From the NCBI GenBank assembly GCA_039818165.1, contig JBCBUL010000001.1, positions 124,001 to 188,000 of the forward strand: a DNA stretch of 64,000 nucleotides, written 5' to 3'. Every line of letters starts with the position of its first letter. Position 1 is the first letter of the stretch. This document shows positions 34,934 to 43,200 of the stretch, in pieces. Source of the DNA: UBA5336 sp039818165. GTDB lineage: Bacteria > Pseudomonadota > Alphaproteobacteria > Caulobacterales > Hyphomonadaceae. The notes beneath the pieces were generated by a model that was not told where the DNA came from, ran no database searches, and saw nothing but the letters and a program-made list of their open reading frames with translations. Position numbers and translations under genes: made by a program.

Positions 34934-34944
34934 TCTCGTTTCGT

Positions 34945-34954
34945 AAACATGTTT
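34945..34954. promoter_or_regulatory. AAACATGTTT palindrome before the tandem TetR gene
   Basis: A perfect 10-base palindrome 12 bases upstream of the TetR start, in the probable 5' leader of that gene. It differs from the main 20-base palindrome and might be a second operator or chance. Confidence 0.3.
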
Positions 34955-34984
34955 TAACGCGTGGCAAAGCCGCCATGAAAATTA

Positions 34985-35004
34985 ATACGACTGTTCAGTC
35001 GTAT
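34985..35004. promoter_or_regulatory. Perfect 20-base palindrome, likely TetR operator
   Basis: ATACGACTGTTCAGTCGTAT reads the same on both strands, apart from the central TT/AA. Size and form fit a TetR dimer operator. A further TACGAC half lies at 35013-35018. It sits midway between the tandem TetR gene and the TonB receptor and could block both promoters. Confidence 0.7.
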
Positions 35005-35049
35005 GTCGATTTTACGACGATTTTCGCCTCAGCCTGAGAAAAAAATGTG

Positions 35050-35064
35050 GCGTTGCAATAACGC
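35050..35064. promoter_or_regulatory. GCGTT-N5-AACGC inverted repeat upstream of the TonB receptor
   Basis: Perfect five-base arms around GCAAT. The segment also holds TTGCAA, a possible -35. A second small dyad, ATGAAT-C-ATTCAT, follows at 35071-35083. Either could bind a regulator of the receptor operon. Confidence 0.35.
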
Positions 35065-35145
35065 ATAGTCATGAATCATTCATTTGGTACCAGTGTTTAG
35101 CGCGGCTAGGCGGGCCTTGCAGTTGGCGAAGCTGGAGGGTCCCAA

Positions 35146-37689
35146 ATGTCAGCGAAATACCGTGCACTGAATATACTTCTCGCAAGCACAATGCTTGTCG
35201 CGCCGAGCTCACTTGCCCAGGCCGATGGCAGTAGTGATGAGGCGGAAGCCCGACAGGAAACCGTGGTTGTGACGGGCACACCGATCCGCGACAGCCAGCT
35301 GGCCGCGATCGAGGCCAAACGCGCCGCGGACAATGTCGTTGATATTCTTGACGCCGATACGATTGGCCGGTTTCCCGACCAGAACCTTGCCGACTCCCTT
35401 GGCCGCGTTCCGGGCCTCGCCATTGAGCGCGACCAGGGCCAGGCCCGCTTCATCAACTTCCGCGGCGCGCCCTTCCGCTACACCAAGATTGCCTTTGACG
35501 GCATCGACGTGCTCGGTGCCGAAGATGGCCGCACACCGCGTTTCGATGCCTTCCCGTCGGTGATCACGTCCAAGATCGAGGTCAACAAGGCTGTCACAGC
35601 GGACATGCCCGGGGAATCCACGGTTGGCTTTGTGAACATTGAAACGTTCAAGCCGTTTGATCGCGAAGGCTTTTCCTTTACCGCGGAAGCGGGCTACGGG
35701 CAGCAGGAACTCGGCGAAGTCGACATCGACAAGTACAATGGTCGTTTGTCGTTCTCGAATGAGCAATTTGGCGTTCTGGTTTTTGGATCGCACAATCTAC
35801 GCGGTCGGATCACGGACAACCGCGAGTATGAATACACCGACACGACCGGCGATGGCCGCGATGACAGTGTCGTCAATCTCGATTTCCGCTCCTATCGCGG
35901 CGAACGTGAAGACAATGCCTATGGTGGCCGGGTGGAATTCCGCCCCACCCGCGAGAGCGCGGTGTTCTTCTCAACGCTCTATTCGAAGTTCATCGACCGG
36001 GAAGAACGCAATCAGTTCGACTTTGATCTGACGTCCCCGGTGTCCCTTGGCTCCGAGGCCTATGTTCCGGTGCTCGTCGTGACGCGCCTGCTGGAAGACG
36101 GGCAGTACAACAACTCGACCCTTACCAACACGCTTGGCTATGATGGCATGTTTGGGGATTGGTCATTCGAAGGCCGCCTGAACTATACCGAAACCGAAAA
36201 TGAGACCTTCATCCCACTGCCGTTCAGCACTGGCGCAACGGTGGGCGCTGATGTCGATGTAAGCGACATCGATAATCCGGGTCTTTTCCTCACTCAGACC
36301 GCCCAGCCCGGCACGGACGTCAATATCAATTTGCTCAGCTATCCGGCCACGTTCGGCCTGATCTTTGCGAACGCAATCGATACCGAAGCCACGAAGATCA
36401 AAGGCGACCTGTCCCGCGATATGGAGTTTGGCGGGCTGCCTACAGAAGTCGCTTTCGGGGCGCAGTATGACACGCGCGAAGCCGTGGGCGGCGACACGCT
36501 TGTCTTTGGCGGGTTCCCTTCAACCGTGGACATCAACCAATTTACAACGGGCGTTCCGTGGTCTTCCGACTTCAACAACACCATCGGCGCAACGAATGTG
36601 AACAATGTGGGGCTCGACGATGCCTGGGATGCGGCGGCGGATCGCAGCTTCACCTTTGATGACGACTCCCTGATCTCCATCGAAGAAGACATCATTGCCG
36701 TCTACGCCAAGGGCACGACCGAATTTGACTGGGGTAACCTGGTCTACGGTGTGCGCATTGAGCAGACCGATTTCACCTCGTCCGGCACGCTGCTGAACGA
36801 CGACGACACCACAACGGCCATTGAAGCGGGCAATGACTACACGAATTTCCTGCCGTCGGTGCACGCCAATATCGATCTGAGCACTGACCTGAAGTTGCGC
36901 CTCTCAGCCTCTTCAGGCATTTCCCGGCCGACCTATAGCGAGGTGCGTGCCTCCCAAAGCGTGGACCCGATCACGCTGGAAGTCAGCGGCGGTAACCCTT
37001 TCCTCGACCCGGAAGAATCAATCGGTGTAGACGCCTCGCTGGAATGGTACTTCGCCCCGGCCAGCCTGCTGTCCGTCGGCGCATATTATCGCTCCATCGA
37101 CAACGTCATCTACCCTGGATCTTCCACTGTTGATGGCTCGATCTATGCGCCGGGCCTCATCGACCCGGGCACGGACACCACCTTCAACTCCTTCTTCAAT
37201 GGCGAGGATGGCTCTCTGACGGGTCTGGAGATCAACTTCCTCGGCACAGCTGAAGACTGGCTGCCGGAGCCCTTTGATGGGCTGGGCGTAAGCGGTAACC
37301 TCACCCTGGTCGACAGCGAGTTCACCGCGCCCACTCTGAACAATCAGACGTTCTCCCTGCCGGGTACGTCCGAGACGATCTACAATGCGTCGATCTTCTA
37401 TGAGAAGTTCGGTGTCTCGGCCCGCCTCAACTATCAGTACCGGGACGACTGGCTGTCCACGACCGAGAATGACAGCCTGACCGAGTTCTGGGCCGAAACC
37501 GAACGTCTCGACGCCTCGATCCGCTACACGCTTCCCCGGGAGGTCTACGGGGCGAACGTGACCTTTGCCCTGAACGGCAACAACCTGTCTGACGAACGCG
37601 ACGTGCGCTTCATCAACACGCGTGCGACGCCGAACCAGGTGGAAGGTTTCGGACGCCGCTGGGTCGCTTCGGTCCGGATCGACTACTAA
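35146..37689 (+). CDS. TonB-dependent receptor (TIGR01782-like)
   Basis: 847 residues: signal peptide, then a plug domain (ETVVVTGTPIRDSQ, IGRFPDQNLADSLGRVPGLAIERDQGQARFINFRG in parts) and a 22-strand barrel ending in a terminal aromatic strand (RRWVASVRIDY). The IGRFPDQN...ALGR/SLGRVPG signature and the length fit the TonB-Xanth-Caul group, which imports oligosaccharides and other large nutrients rather than siderophores. There is no FecA-type N-terminal signalling domain. First gene of an operon with a phosphatase and a phytase, so an organophosphate ligand is likely. GGAGG precedes the ATG. Confidence 0.92.
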   Translation: MSAKYRALNILLASTMLVAPSSLAQADGSSDEAEARQETVVVTGTPIRDSQLAAIEAKRAADNVVDILDADTIGRFPDQNLADSLGRVPGLAIERDQGQARFINFRGAPFRYTKIAFDGIDVLGAEDGRTPRFDAFPSVITSKIEVNKAVTADMPGESTVGFVNIETFKPFDREGFSFTAEAGYGQQELGEVDIDKYNGRLSFSNEQFGVLVFGSHNLRGRITDNREYEYTDTTGDGRDDSVVNLDFRSYRGEREDNAYGGRVEFRPTRESAVFFSTLYSKFIDREERNQFDFDLTSPVSLGSEAYVPVLVVTRLLEDGQYNNSTLTNTLGYDGMFGDWSFEGRLNYTETENETFIPLPFSTGATVGADVDVSDIDNPGLFLTQTAQPGTDVNINLLSYPATFGLIFANAIDTEATKIKGDLSRDMEFGGLPTEVAFGAQYDTREAVGGDTLVFGGFPSTVDINQFTTGVPWSSDFNNTIGATNVNNVGLDDAWDAAADRSFTFDDDSLISIEEDIIAVYAKGTTEFDWGNLVYGVRIEQTDFTSSGTLLNDDDTTTAIEAGNDYTNFLPSVHANIDLSTDLKLRLSASSGISRPTYSEVRASQSVDPITLEVSGGNPFLDPEESIGVDASLEWYFAPASLLSVGAYYRSIDNVIYPGSSTVDGSIYAPGLIDPGTDTTFNSFFNGEDGSLTGLEINFLGTAEDWLPEPFDGLGVSGNLTLVDSEFTAPTLNNQTFSLPGTSETIYNASIFYEKFGVSARLNYQYRDDWLSTTENDSLTEFWAETERLDASIRYTLPREVYGANVTFALNGNNLSDERDVRFINTRATPNQVEGFGRRWVASVRIDY

Positions 37690-37704
37690 ACGACGTAACT
37701 AACA

Positions 37705-37727
37705 CGGAGCCGCACCCAGCGGCTCCG
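37705..37727 (+). other. Intergenic stem-loop between receptor and phosphatase genes
   Basis: CGGAGCCGC and its complement form a perfect 9-bp stem with an ACCCA loop 16 bases after the receptor stop. The following GACTTTG is only a weak U-run, so it may act as a partial terminator or an mRNA 3'-end stabiliser that sets the receptor/enzyme ratio. Confidence 0.6.
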
Positions 37728-37757
37728 GACTTTGTCCATTACAAACGAGGCTCCAAA

Positions 37758-38897
37758 ATGTCCCCTCTCCTGAAGACGTCACTTCTCGCTCTGTCCGCAG
37801 GTCTGCTCGCGGCATGTGGCAACGGTCCTGGTACGCTGGAAGAGTCTCGAGGCTCGGCTTCGGTCCAGTCCGCAGACGTTTCCTACGATATGGCCAGCGG
37901 CACCTATGACGTCTCATGGGACCTGACGCGCGATGCATCGGTCGACATTCTCGTTGCGGACTCCCCGGACGCGGCCCGTGGAACGCTCATCGCGGAAGAC
38001 GTCTCGGCAGGCAATTTTAACTGGACGCCGGAAGATGGATCGCGGGACCGCCGCTACTTCTTCGTGCGCCCGGACGGCGGCAAGGCCCAGACCGTTGCCG
38101 CGCGCCTTCTTCCATTGGAGGGTGGACGCAACTTCCGCGACCTTGGCGGATACAAAACCGAAGATGGCCGCACTGTGAAATGGGGCCGGGTTTACCGCTC
38201 CGGTACAATGAACAGCCTCACCGACGCAGACTATGACTATCTGTCCGGTCTGGGCATCAAAACAGTCTGCGATTTCCGGGAAGCCGACGAACGCGACAAC
38301 GAGCCAACCAACTGGCGCGCCGGGGACATTGAGTACCTGACATTCGCGCCACCGGTCGACAATGAGGACCCCGCCAGCAACCCCATGTTTGCTGCCTTGC
38401 TGGACCCGGACTCAACGCCGGACGATGTGGCCGAAGCCATGGCCGCAGGCTATTTCGGTATCGCTGAAGGCGAGGCGGAAGGCTACACGGCCATGTTTGA
38501 CGAACTGGCCGCAGGACGCGTGCCCCTGGCATTCAACTGTTCTGCTGGCAAGGACCGTGCGGGTACGGCGGCAGCCCTTGTGCTGACAGCGCTCGGTGTG
38601 CCGCGCGAAACCGTTGTTGAGGACTACAGCCTGTCTGACGACTATGTGGACTTCATGGCGGAGTTTCTGAACGACGAGGCGCGCGCAGAGGCTGAAGCGG
38701 GCAACAGCCCCTACGCCTTCCTGTTCGAACTGCCCCCGGAGAAAGTCGCCCCGCTTATGGCGTCGCATCCGATGTATATCGAAGCCAGCCTCGACCAGAT
38801 GGCGGACGAACACGGCTCCGTGCTCGCCTTCATTCAAAGTGAGCTTGATGTGACGGATGAGGAGCTCTCTGCCATCCGCTCTAACCTGCTGGACTAG
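37758..38897 (+). CDS. CX5R phosphatase lipoprotein (Y_phosphatase3 family)
   Basis: 379 residues. Lipobox LLAAC with Cys20; a beta-sandwich-like region at about 40-115; then the tyrosine-phosphatase-like domain: EGGRNFRDLGGYKT (121-134), CDFREADER and the P-loop C261-SAGKD-R267. This cysteine-phosphatase family includes enzymes acting on phosphotyrosine, phosphoinositides and other phosphate esters. As a lipoprotein between a receptor and a phytase it probably removes phosphate from an imported organic phosphate in the periplasm or at the outer membrane. Confidence 0.88.
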   Translation: MSPLLKTSLLALSAGLLAACGNGPGTLEESRGSASVQSADVSYDMASGTYDVSWDLTRDASVDILVADSPDAARGTLIAEDVSAGNFNWTPEDGSRDRRYFFVRPDGGKAQTVAARLLPLEGGRNFRDLGGYKTEDGRTVKWGRVYRSGTMNSLTDADYDYLSGLGIKTVCDFREADERDNEPTNWRAGDIEYLTFAPPVDNEDPASNPMFAALLDPDSTPDDVAEAMAAGYFGIAEGEAEGYTAMFDELAAGRVPLAFNCSAGKDRAGTAAALVLTALGVPRETVVEDYSLSDDYVDFMAEFLNDEARAEAEAGNSPYAFLFELPPEKVAPLMASHPMYIEASLDQMADEHGSVLAFIQSELDVTDEELSAIRSNLLD

Positions 38898-38906
38898 GAG
38901 ACGCGC

Positions 38907-40040
38907 GTGCTGCTTCGCGGAGGGTTGATCACGGCCGCATTGGTCGTGGTCGCCTTCGCCGCTTTCCTGTTTGCGGTGGAGCATCCCACCACACGCGGCC
39001 CGCTGCGTTGCTGGATTGAGGAGAGCTTCTACGAACAGAACTGGGCTCCAGCGCCGGACGGCACGCCCATTGTCGAGGCCGTACAAACCACGGAACCCGT
39101 AATAGACCTCTGCGATGCCGCCGATGATCCGGCCATTTGGGTCAGCGATGATAAACCCAACGACGTATTCGTGTTGGGCACGAACAAGCAAAGCAGCGTG
39201 AACGTGTATGACCTTTCCGGCGCGCTCGTTTCACGCACTGGGGAAATCGGTGCACCGAACAATGTTGACCTGCGCGCCCATGACGGACGCATTATAGTCA
39301 TGGCGTCGGACAAAGACGATGCACAGGTCGAAGCTTTTACACTCGATCCACAGTCTGGCGATCTGCGGCACCTCCCCGGGGCGCCTTTTCCGGCAGAAGC
39401 AGAAGATGAGTTTTACGGGGCGTGTCTCTTCGATGCCGGAGACGCATTGTTTGCGTTCACCACCGACAAGTCGGGGCTTGTTGTGCAATACGAGATGAGC
39501 TTTCAGCCAAATACATCCCCACTCAGAAAAGTCCGAGAGTTGCGCGTACCAACTCAACCGGAAGGGTGCGTCGTCGATGATGCGAACGCAGTGCTGTTTG
39601 TAGGTGAAGAAGATGTGGGCATCTGGCGGTTCGACGCGGACACTGATGGATCGACACGCGGTCTGCTGATCGCTGAGACGGGCGCTGATGGCCCGTTGGT
39701 CGCCGATGTCGAGGGCTTGGCGATCTATACAGGCGAGACCGCCGAAGAAGGCTTCCTCATCGCCTCAAGCCAGGGCGACAATACGTTTGCTGTGTTTGAC
39801 CGCGCCGCGCCCCACGCCTTTCGCGGGCGTTTTCAGGTGAGTTTCAATGGCGAAATCATCGGCGATACAGACGGTCTGGACGTAACATCGACACCGATCG
39901 GTGCGGTGTATCCGAGAGGGCTCCTAGTCATACAGGACGGCTTCATTCGAGACAGCCGCGGCGAGCGACGGAACCAACGATTCGCCTATGTCTCCTGGGC
40001 AGACGTCGAAATTGCGCTGGGGCTTGAGGTATCAGACTGA
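38907..40040 (+). CDS. Beta-propeller phytase (3-phytase, PF02333)
   Basis: 377 residues. It starts with GTG, six bases after AGGAG, and has an N-terminal hydrophobic signal or anchor (8-24). Family motifs run in order: DDPAIWVS, LGTNKQSSVNVYDL, APNNVDLRAH, PEGCVVDD...LFVGEEDVGIWRF, ADVEGLAIY, FLIASSQGDN, DGLDV and PRGLLVIQDG. These supply the Ca2+ and phosphate sites of alkaline phytases, which hydrolyse Ca-phytate stepwise. Nine bases after the phosphatase gene. Confidence 0.93.
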   Translation: MLLRGGLITAALVVVAFAAFLFAVEHPTTRGPLRCWIEESFYEQNWAPAPDGTPIVEAVQTTEPVIDLCDAADDPAIWVSDDKPNDVFVLGTNKQSSVNVYDLSGALVSRTGEIGAPNNVDLRAHDGRIIVMASDKDDAQVEAFTLDPQSGDLRHLPGAPFPAEAEDEFYGACLFDAGDALFAFTTDKSGLVVQYEMSFQPNTSPLRKVRELRVPTQPEGCVVDDANAVLFVGEEDVGIWRFDADTDGSTRGLLIAETGADGPLVADVEGLAIYTGETAEEGFLIASSQGDNTFAVFDRAAPHAFRGRFQVSFNGEIIGDTDGLDVTSTPIGAVYPRGLLVIQDGFIRDSRGERRNQRFAYVSWADVEIALGLEVSD

Positions 40041-40090
40041 CCTGAGCGGTGCGCGAAACCGTCAAAACGGTCGCGATACACCGGAAAAAT

Positions 40091-40123
40091 AATGCCTGCG
40101 AGGCGTGATCCCTCGCAGGCATT
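40091..40123. terminator. Strong stem-loop terminator between phytase and convergent gene
   Basis: A perfect 13-bp stem (AATGCCTGCGAGG with its complement) and a seven-base loop. On the reverse strand it is followed by ATTTTT, giving a proper intrinsic terminator for the gene at 40157; on the forward strand the U-run is absent but the stem is still strong. Confidence 0.8.
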
Positions 40124-40156
40124 GTCGTCATCAAACGTCACGCAGTAGGCCGCGGA

Positions 40157-40486
40157 TCAGTCGATGCTGGTAACCGTGGCTGTGCCAGAAGAGCCGTTGT
40201 CGGCGGAGTAGGCGCGGGTGTCGCCCACGGCGGGCTCGTCGGTGGCTTCGCCTTCAAACGTCGCGCACAGCGTGCCTGCGTCGGACGTGCCGCACAGGGT
40301 CTGCGTTGCGGCGTCCCAGGTATAGGTGCCGGCGGTGCCATTGGAGTCGGTGTAGGTGCCGTCATCGGCCATGGTGATGGACACGGGCTCGCCGCCCTCG
40401 GGCGAGAATTCCACGGTCATTGTGGCGGCAAGTGCCGGGGCGGTGAAAAGGGCGCCAGCGGCGGCGAGAGCAAGGATCTTGCGCAT
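40157..40486 (-). CDS. Small exported protein, hypothetical
   Basis: 109 residues with a signal peptide (cleavage after PALA). The mature part is acidic, rich in Thr, Gly and Asp, and looks all-beta (VEFSPEGGEPVSITM, GTYTWDAATQTLC) with two Cys (TLCGTSDAGTLC) that could pair. No family recognised. It has its own terminator downstream and GGGA-type SD upstream. Confidence 0.65.
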   Translation of the reverse strand: MRKILALAAAGALFTAPALAATMTVEFSPEGGEPVSITMADDGTYTDSNGTAGTYTWDAATQTLCGTSDAGTLCATFEGEATDEPAVGDTRAYSADNGSSGTATVTSID

Positions 40487-40629
40487 GAGGGATCTCCCAA
40501 CAGGATTTCATTTTTCCGCGCGGCGCTACGCCCTGCACTCGGTCTGCCACGCGCGGGCCGACAACGCCTTCGGCGTGTGGCGAAAATGTGGCGAAATGGG
40601 CCGCGCGCTGCAGAGTAAGGCGTTACGGA

Positions 40630-41364
40630 TCAGACATCCTTTGGCGGTTTCAACCGGCGTTTTGTCTGGTGCGCATCGGCCCCGCCGCCGACCACCTTCT
40701 CGCCGCGCATATAATGGCGCTGCCAGCGTTCCTTCAGGGCGTTCTCCTCGCCCTCGCCGAGGCGCTGATTGAAATCGGAGCGACTATCGCGCCAGGCCTC
40801 ATACTCCTTCACCAGATCGGGATTGGTTTTCAGCAGTTTGCGCTGGGGTTCGATCTCTTCGAGCTTCTTGTGCTCCATCAGCGTGATGAAGCAGAAGGGC
40901 TCGCCCTTGCGGAACACCACTTCGCCGGGCCGGGTCATCTGCCAGTTCATGGTGAAAGGGAAGGGCAGCCAATCGGTCTCGATCAGGCCCGTCAGAGGCG
41001 CAATGCCATCTTTCGGATAATTTGGCGCGCCCGTCGCCCAGACGCCCCAGCCCGGCGGTGTGCGAAACAGGTGGCCCGTGTGGAAGGTCACGATCCCGCG
41101 CCGGAAATGGCTATCGGCAAAGCTCGCCAGCGCGCGGGGGTCGCCCGTGGTGAACAGGTGCACATTGGTTTCCATCGGCCCGCCATCCCACACGATCTTC
41201 ACGTCGATGGGGCAGAGGATTTCCCAGCCCGTGGAGTTGGCCATGGTCAGCGGCAGGCAGCGATAGGGGTGACGATCCGGAAAGGCGTCCATCCACTCGC
41301 GCTGGCTGCGTCCCGGCACGATCTCCGGCGCCACATCATAGATCTTGTAGCATTCCAGCTGCAT
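40630..41364 (-). CDS. DUF6065 family protein
   Basis: 244 residues, beginning MQLECYKIYDVAPEI at an ATG with GGAGG five bases upstream. The segments YRCLPLTMANSTGWEILCP, GHLFRTPPGWGVWATG and FPFTMNWQMTRPGEVVFRKGEPFCFI match what I know of DUF6065 proteins, which have no assigned role. It is soluble and Trp/Pro-rich. Divergent from the prolyl-tRNA editing gene with 43 bases between starts. Confidence 0.75.
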   Translation of the reverse strand: MQLECYKIYDVAPEIVPGRSQREWMDAFPDRHPYRCLPLTMANSTGWEILCPIDVKIVWDGGPMETNVHLFTTGDPRALASFADSHFRRGIVTFHTGHLFRTPPGWGVWATGAPNYPKDGIAPLTGLIETDWLPFPFTMNWQMTRPGEVVFRKGEPFCFITLMEHKKLEEIEPQRKLLKTNPDLVKEYEAWRDSRSDFNQRLGEGEENALKERWQRHYMRGEKVVGGGADAHQTKRRLKPPKDV

Positions 41365-41407
41365 GGGAGCCTCCGCGCTTGACGAACTCCCGATTGCTTG
41401 CCGAAAC

Positions 41408-41914
41408 ATGGCCATGATCACAAGCCCTGAAGACCTGTTTGCCTGGCTGGATGCGCGCGGCATCGCCCATTCGACCCATTGGCATGAAGCAACCTTTACT
41501 GTGGCCGAAGGGCGGGACCTGAAGGCAGCCATGCCCGGCGGACACACCAAGAACCTGTTCATGACCAACAAGGATGGGGACCTGATCCTCATCTCGGCCC
41601 ATGCTGACAGCGATCTCCCGCTGAACAGGCTACATCGCGCGCTCGGCGTGAAACGGCTGAGTTTCGGCAAGCCGGACCTGATGGAAAGCGTGCTCGGCGT
41701 GCGCCCCGGTTCGGTGACGGCCTTTGCCCTGGTCAATGATCCTGAGGCTCGCGTGAGATTTATCGTCGATGCGGCGCTTCTGGCCCATGACCCGCTCAAC
41801 TTCCATCCACTGGTCAACACGGGGACGACGGCGATTTCGCGCGCGGATTTCGAGCGATTCCTGGACGCCACGGGCCATGGCCTGGCGGCCGTCGATTTCT
41901 CGCGGCTGGAATAG
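41408..41914 (+). CDS. Prolyl-tRNA editing protein (YbaK/ProX type, Ala-tRNAPro deacylase)
   Basis: 168 residues. The YbaK fold shows STHWHEATFTVAEG, the catalytic-lysine-region equivalent GGHTKNLFMTNKDGD, RLSFGKPDLM, GVRPGSVTAFALVND and HPLVNTGTTAI. This short stand-alone ProXp-ala-like form removes alanine mischarged on tRNAPro. Start at 41408 or 41414; neither has a strong SD. Confidence 0.9.
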   Translation: MAMITSPEDLFAWLDARGIAHSTHWHEATFTVAEGRDLKAAMPGGHTKNLFMTNKDGDLILISAHADSDLPLNRLHRALGVKRLSFGKPDLMESVLGVRPGSVTAFALVNDPEARVRFIVDAALLAHDPLNFHPLVNTGTTAISRADFERFLDATGHGLAAVDFSRLE

Positions 41915-42031
41915 CGCCCCTCACACCTCCCGCACGTCGATGTGATCCCGGCTCACACGCCTTTGGTTCGCAAGTGATCACGCCCTGCCGTATCTCCGCT
42001 TCATCGAGAGATCAAAAGGGACACCGACACC

Positions 42032-42562
42032 ATGCTAGACCGCATCAGGACCTTCGCGCCGCATGCCATCGCTGGCTTTGCCGCCATCGTATTCACCGAC
42101 AGCCTCCGCTTTAAATTCACCAATGCGCCTGAGACGCAAGTCATCTTTGGCAAGCTGAATGACTGGGCCGCCAGCCTCGGCGCGGATGGCCTCTTCGCCC
42201 AAACGGGCCTCTTCAGCCAGTACACCATTGGCACCGCAGAGCTCATCGCTGCCACGCTCCTCGTTGTTGGCATCCATCCTGCCCTGCGCCGTCTGCAGGC
42301 TGTGGGCGCACTCATCGCCTTTGCGGTCATGACGGGCGCCATCAGCTTCCACCTCTTCACGCCGCTCGGCATTGACCCGAACAATGATGGCGGAGGCCTG
42401 TTTGCGGCCGCTGTGACCATCTGGTTCACCACCATCGCGCTCATCGCGATCCGCCGGAACGAGCTCATCTCCCTCGGCCGGGGTATCGCGGGCGCGCTCT
42501 TTCCAGAGCGCGTCACCCTCCCCAAACTGACACCTGCACCACTCGCATCCGCAAAGGCTTAA
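42032..42562 (+). CDS. DoxX-like integral membrane protein
   Basis: 176 residues, four hydrophobic segments. The layout (APHAIAGFAAIVFTDSLRFKFTNAP, then GLFSQYTIGTAELIAATLLVVG) resembles DoxX/YkgB-type proteins, whose role is unsettled. It is followed after five bases by the YHS protein gene and the pair is probably one operon. Confidence 0.6.
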   Translation: MLDRIRTFAPHAIAGFAAIVFTDSLRFKFTNAPETQVIFGKLNDWAASLGADGLFAQTGLFSQYTIGTAELIAATLLVVGIHPALRRLQAVGALIAFAVMTGAISFHLFTPLGIDPNNDGGGLFAAAVTIWFTTIALIAIRRNELISLGRGIAGALFPERVTLPKLTPAPLASAKA

Positions 42563-42567
42563 GACCC

Positions 42568-43029
42568 ATGACCCTCAAGACCCTGATTGCCGCCGCCACA
42601 CTGACCCTGATCCCAGCAATCGCCGTGGCCCCCGCCGCCCATGCCGAAAAGGCACCTGTCTATACGGGCCTCTTCAACAACCTCGCCGTGGAAGGCCATG
42701 ACCCCGTCGCCTACTTCACGGAAGGTCGCCCGGTGAAAGGTGAGCGCGCTTACTCCACAGACTACAACGGAGCAACATTCCGCTTCGCCAGCCAGGCCAA
42801 TCTGGACACGTTCCTGGCCGACCCTGTGAAGTATGCCCCCCAATATGGCGGGTATTGCGCCTGGGCCGTGAGCCAAGGCTACACCGCCAAGGGCGATGCC
42901 GACCACTGGAAGATCGTCGATGGTAAGCTCTACCTGAACTACAACAAGTCCGTTCAGGAAACGTGGGAAGAAGATATCCCCGGCTTCGTCACGCTGGCCG
43001 ATGGAAACTGGCCCACCGTGCTCGACTAG
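42568..43029 (+). CDS. Exported YHS domain protein
   Basis: 153 residues with a signal peptide ending at AHA. The YHS-like core is AVEGHDPVAYFTEGRPVKG, ATFRFASQANLDTFLADPVKYAPQYGGYCAWAVSQG and WKIVDGKLYLNYN. YHS domains occur in metal-linked proteins and this exported form (often seen with DoxX-like proteins) is of unknown function. A terminator follows 75 bases after the stop. Confidence 0.88.
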   Translation: MTLKTLIAAATLTLIPAIAVAPAAHAEKAPVYTGLFNNLAVEGHDPVAYFTEGRPVKGERAYSTDYNGATFRFASQANLDTFLADPVKYAPQYGGYCAWAVSQGYTAKGDADHWKIVDGKLYLNYNKSVQETWEEDIPGFVTLADGNWPTVLD

Positions 43030-43104
43030 GTCCCAACACCAAGAAACAGGGGGCTCGACTTCCGCCCCTCCTCCCTCACCCCTGAAGGTCGAACCCCTGT
43101 CCTG

Positions 43105-43145
43105 CCCCGGCCCGCCGTCCCCTCCGGCGTGGCCGGGGTTTTTTT
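43105..43145 (+). terminator. Rho-independent terminator after the YHS gene
   Basis: CCCCGGCC-C-GCCG pairs with CGGC-GT-GGCCGGGG around a short loop (one mismatch), followed by seven T residues. It ends the DoxX-like/YHS operon before the peptidase gene. Confidence 0.9.
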
Positions 43146-43200
43146 CTGGGCCGTTTCAGGCCAAACACGGGGTAGAGACCGCGCTGATGGAGCCCTGCCT

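Noticed and set aside
40362..40772. Plus-strand frame over the small exported protein and its upstream region
   Set aside because: It is antisense to a gene with a clean signal peptide and SD, and its own translation is Arg/Ala/Pro-rich with no domain.
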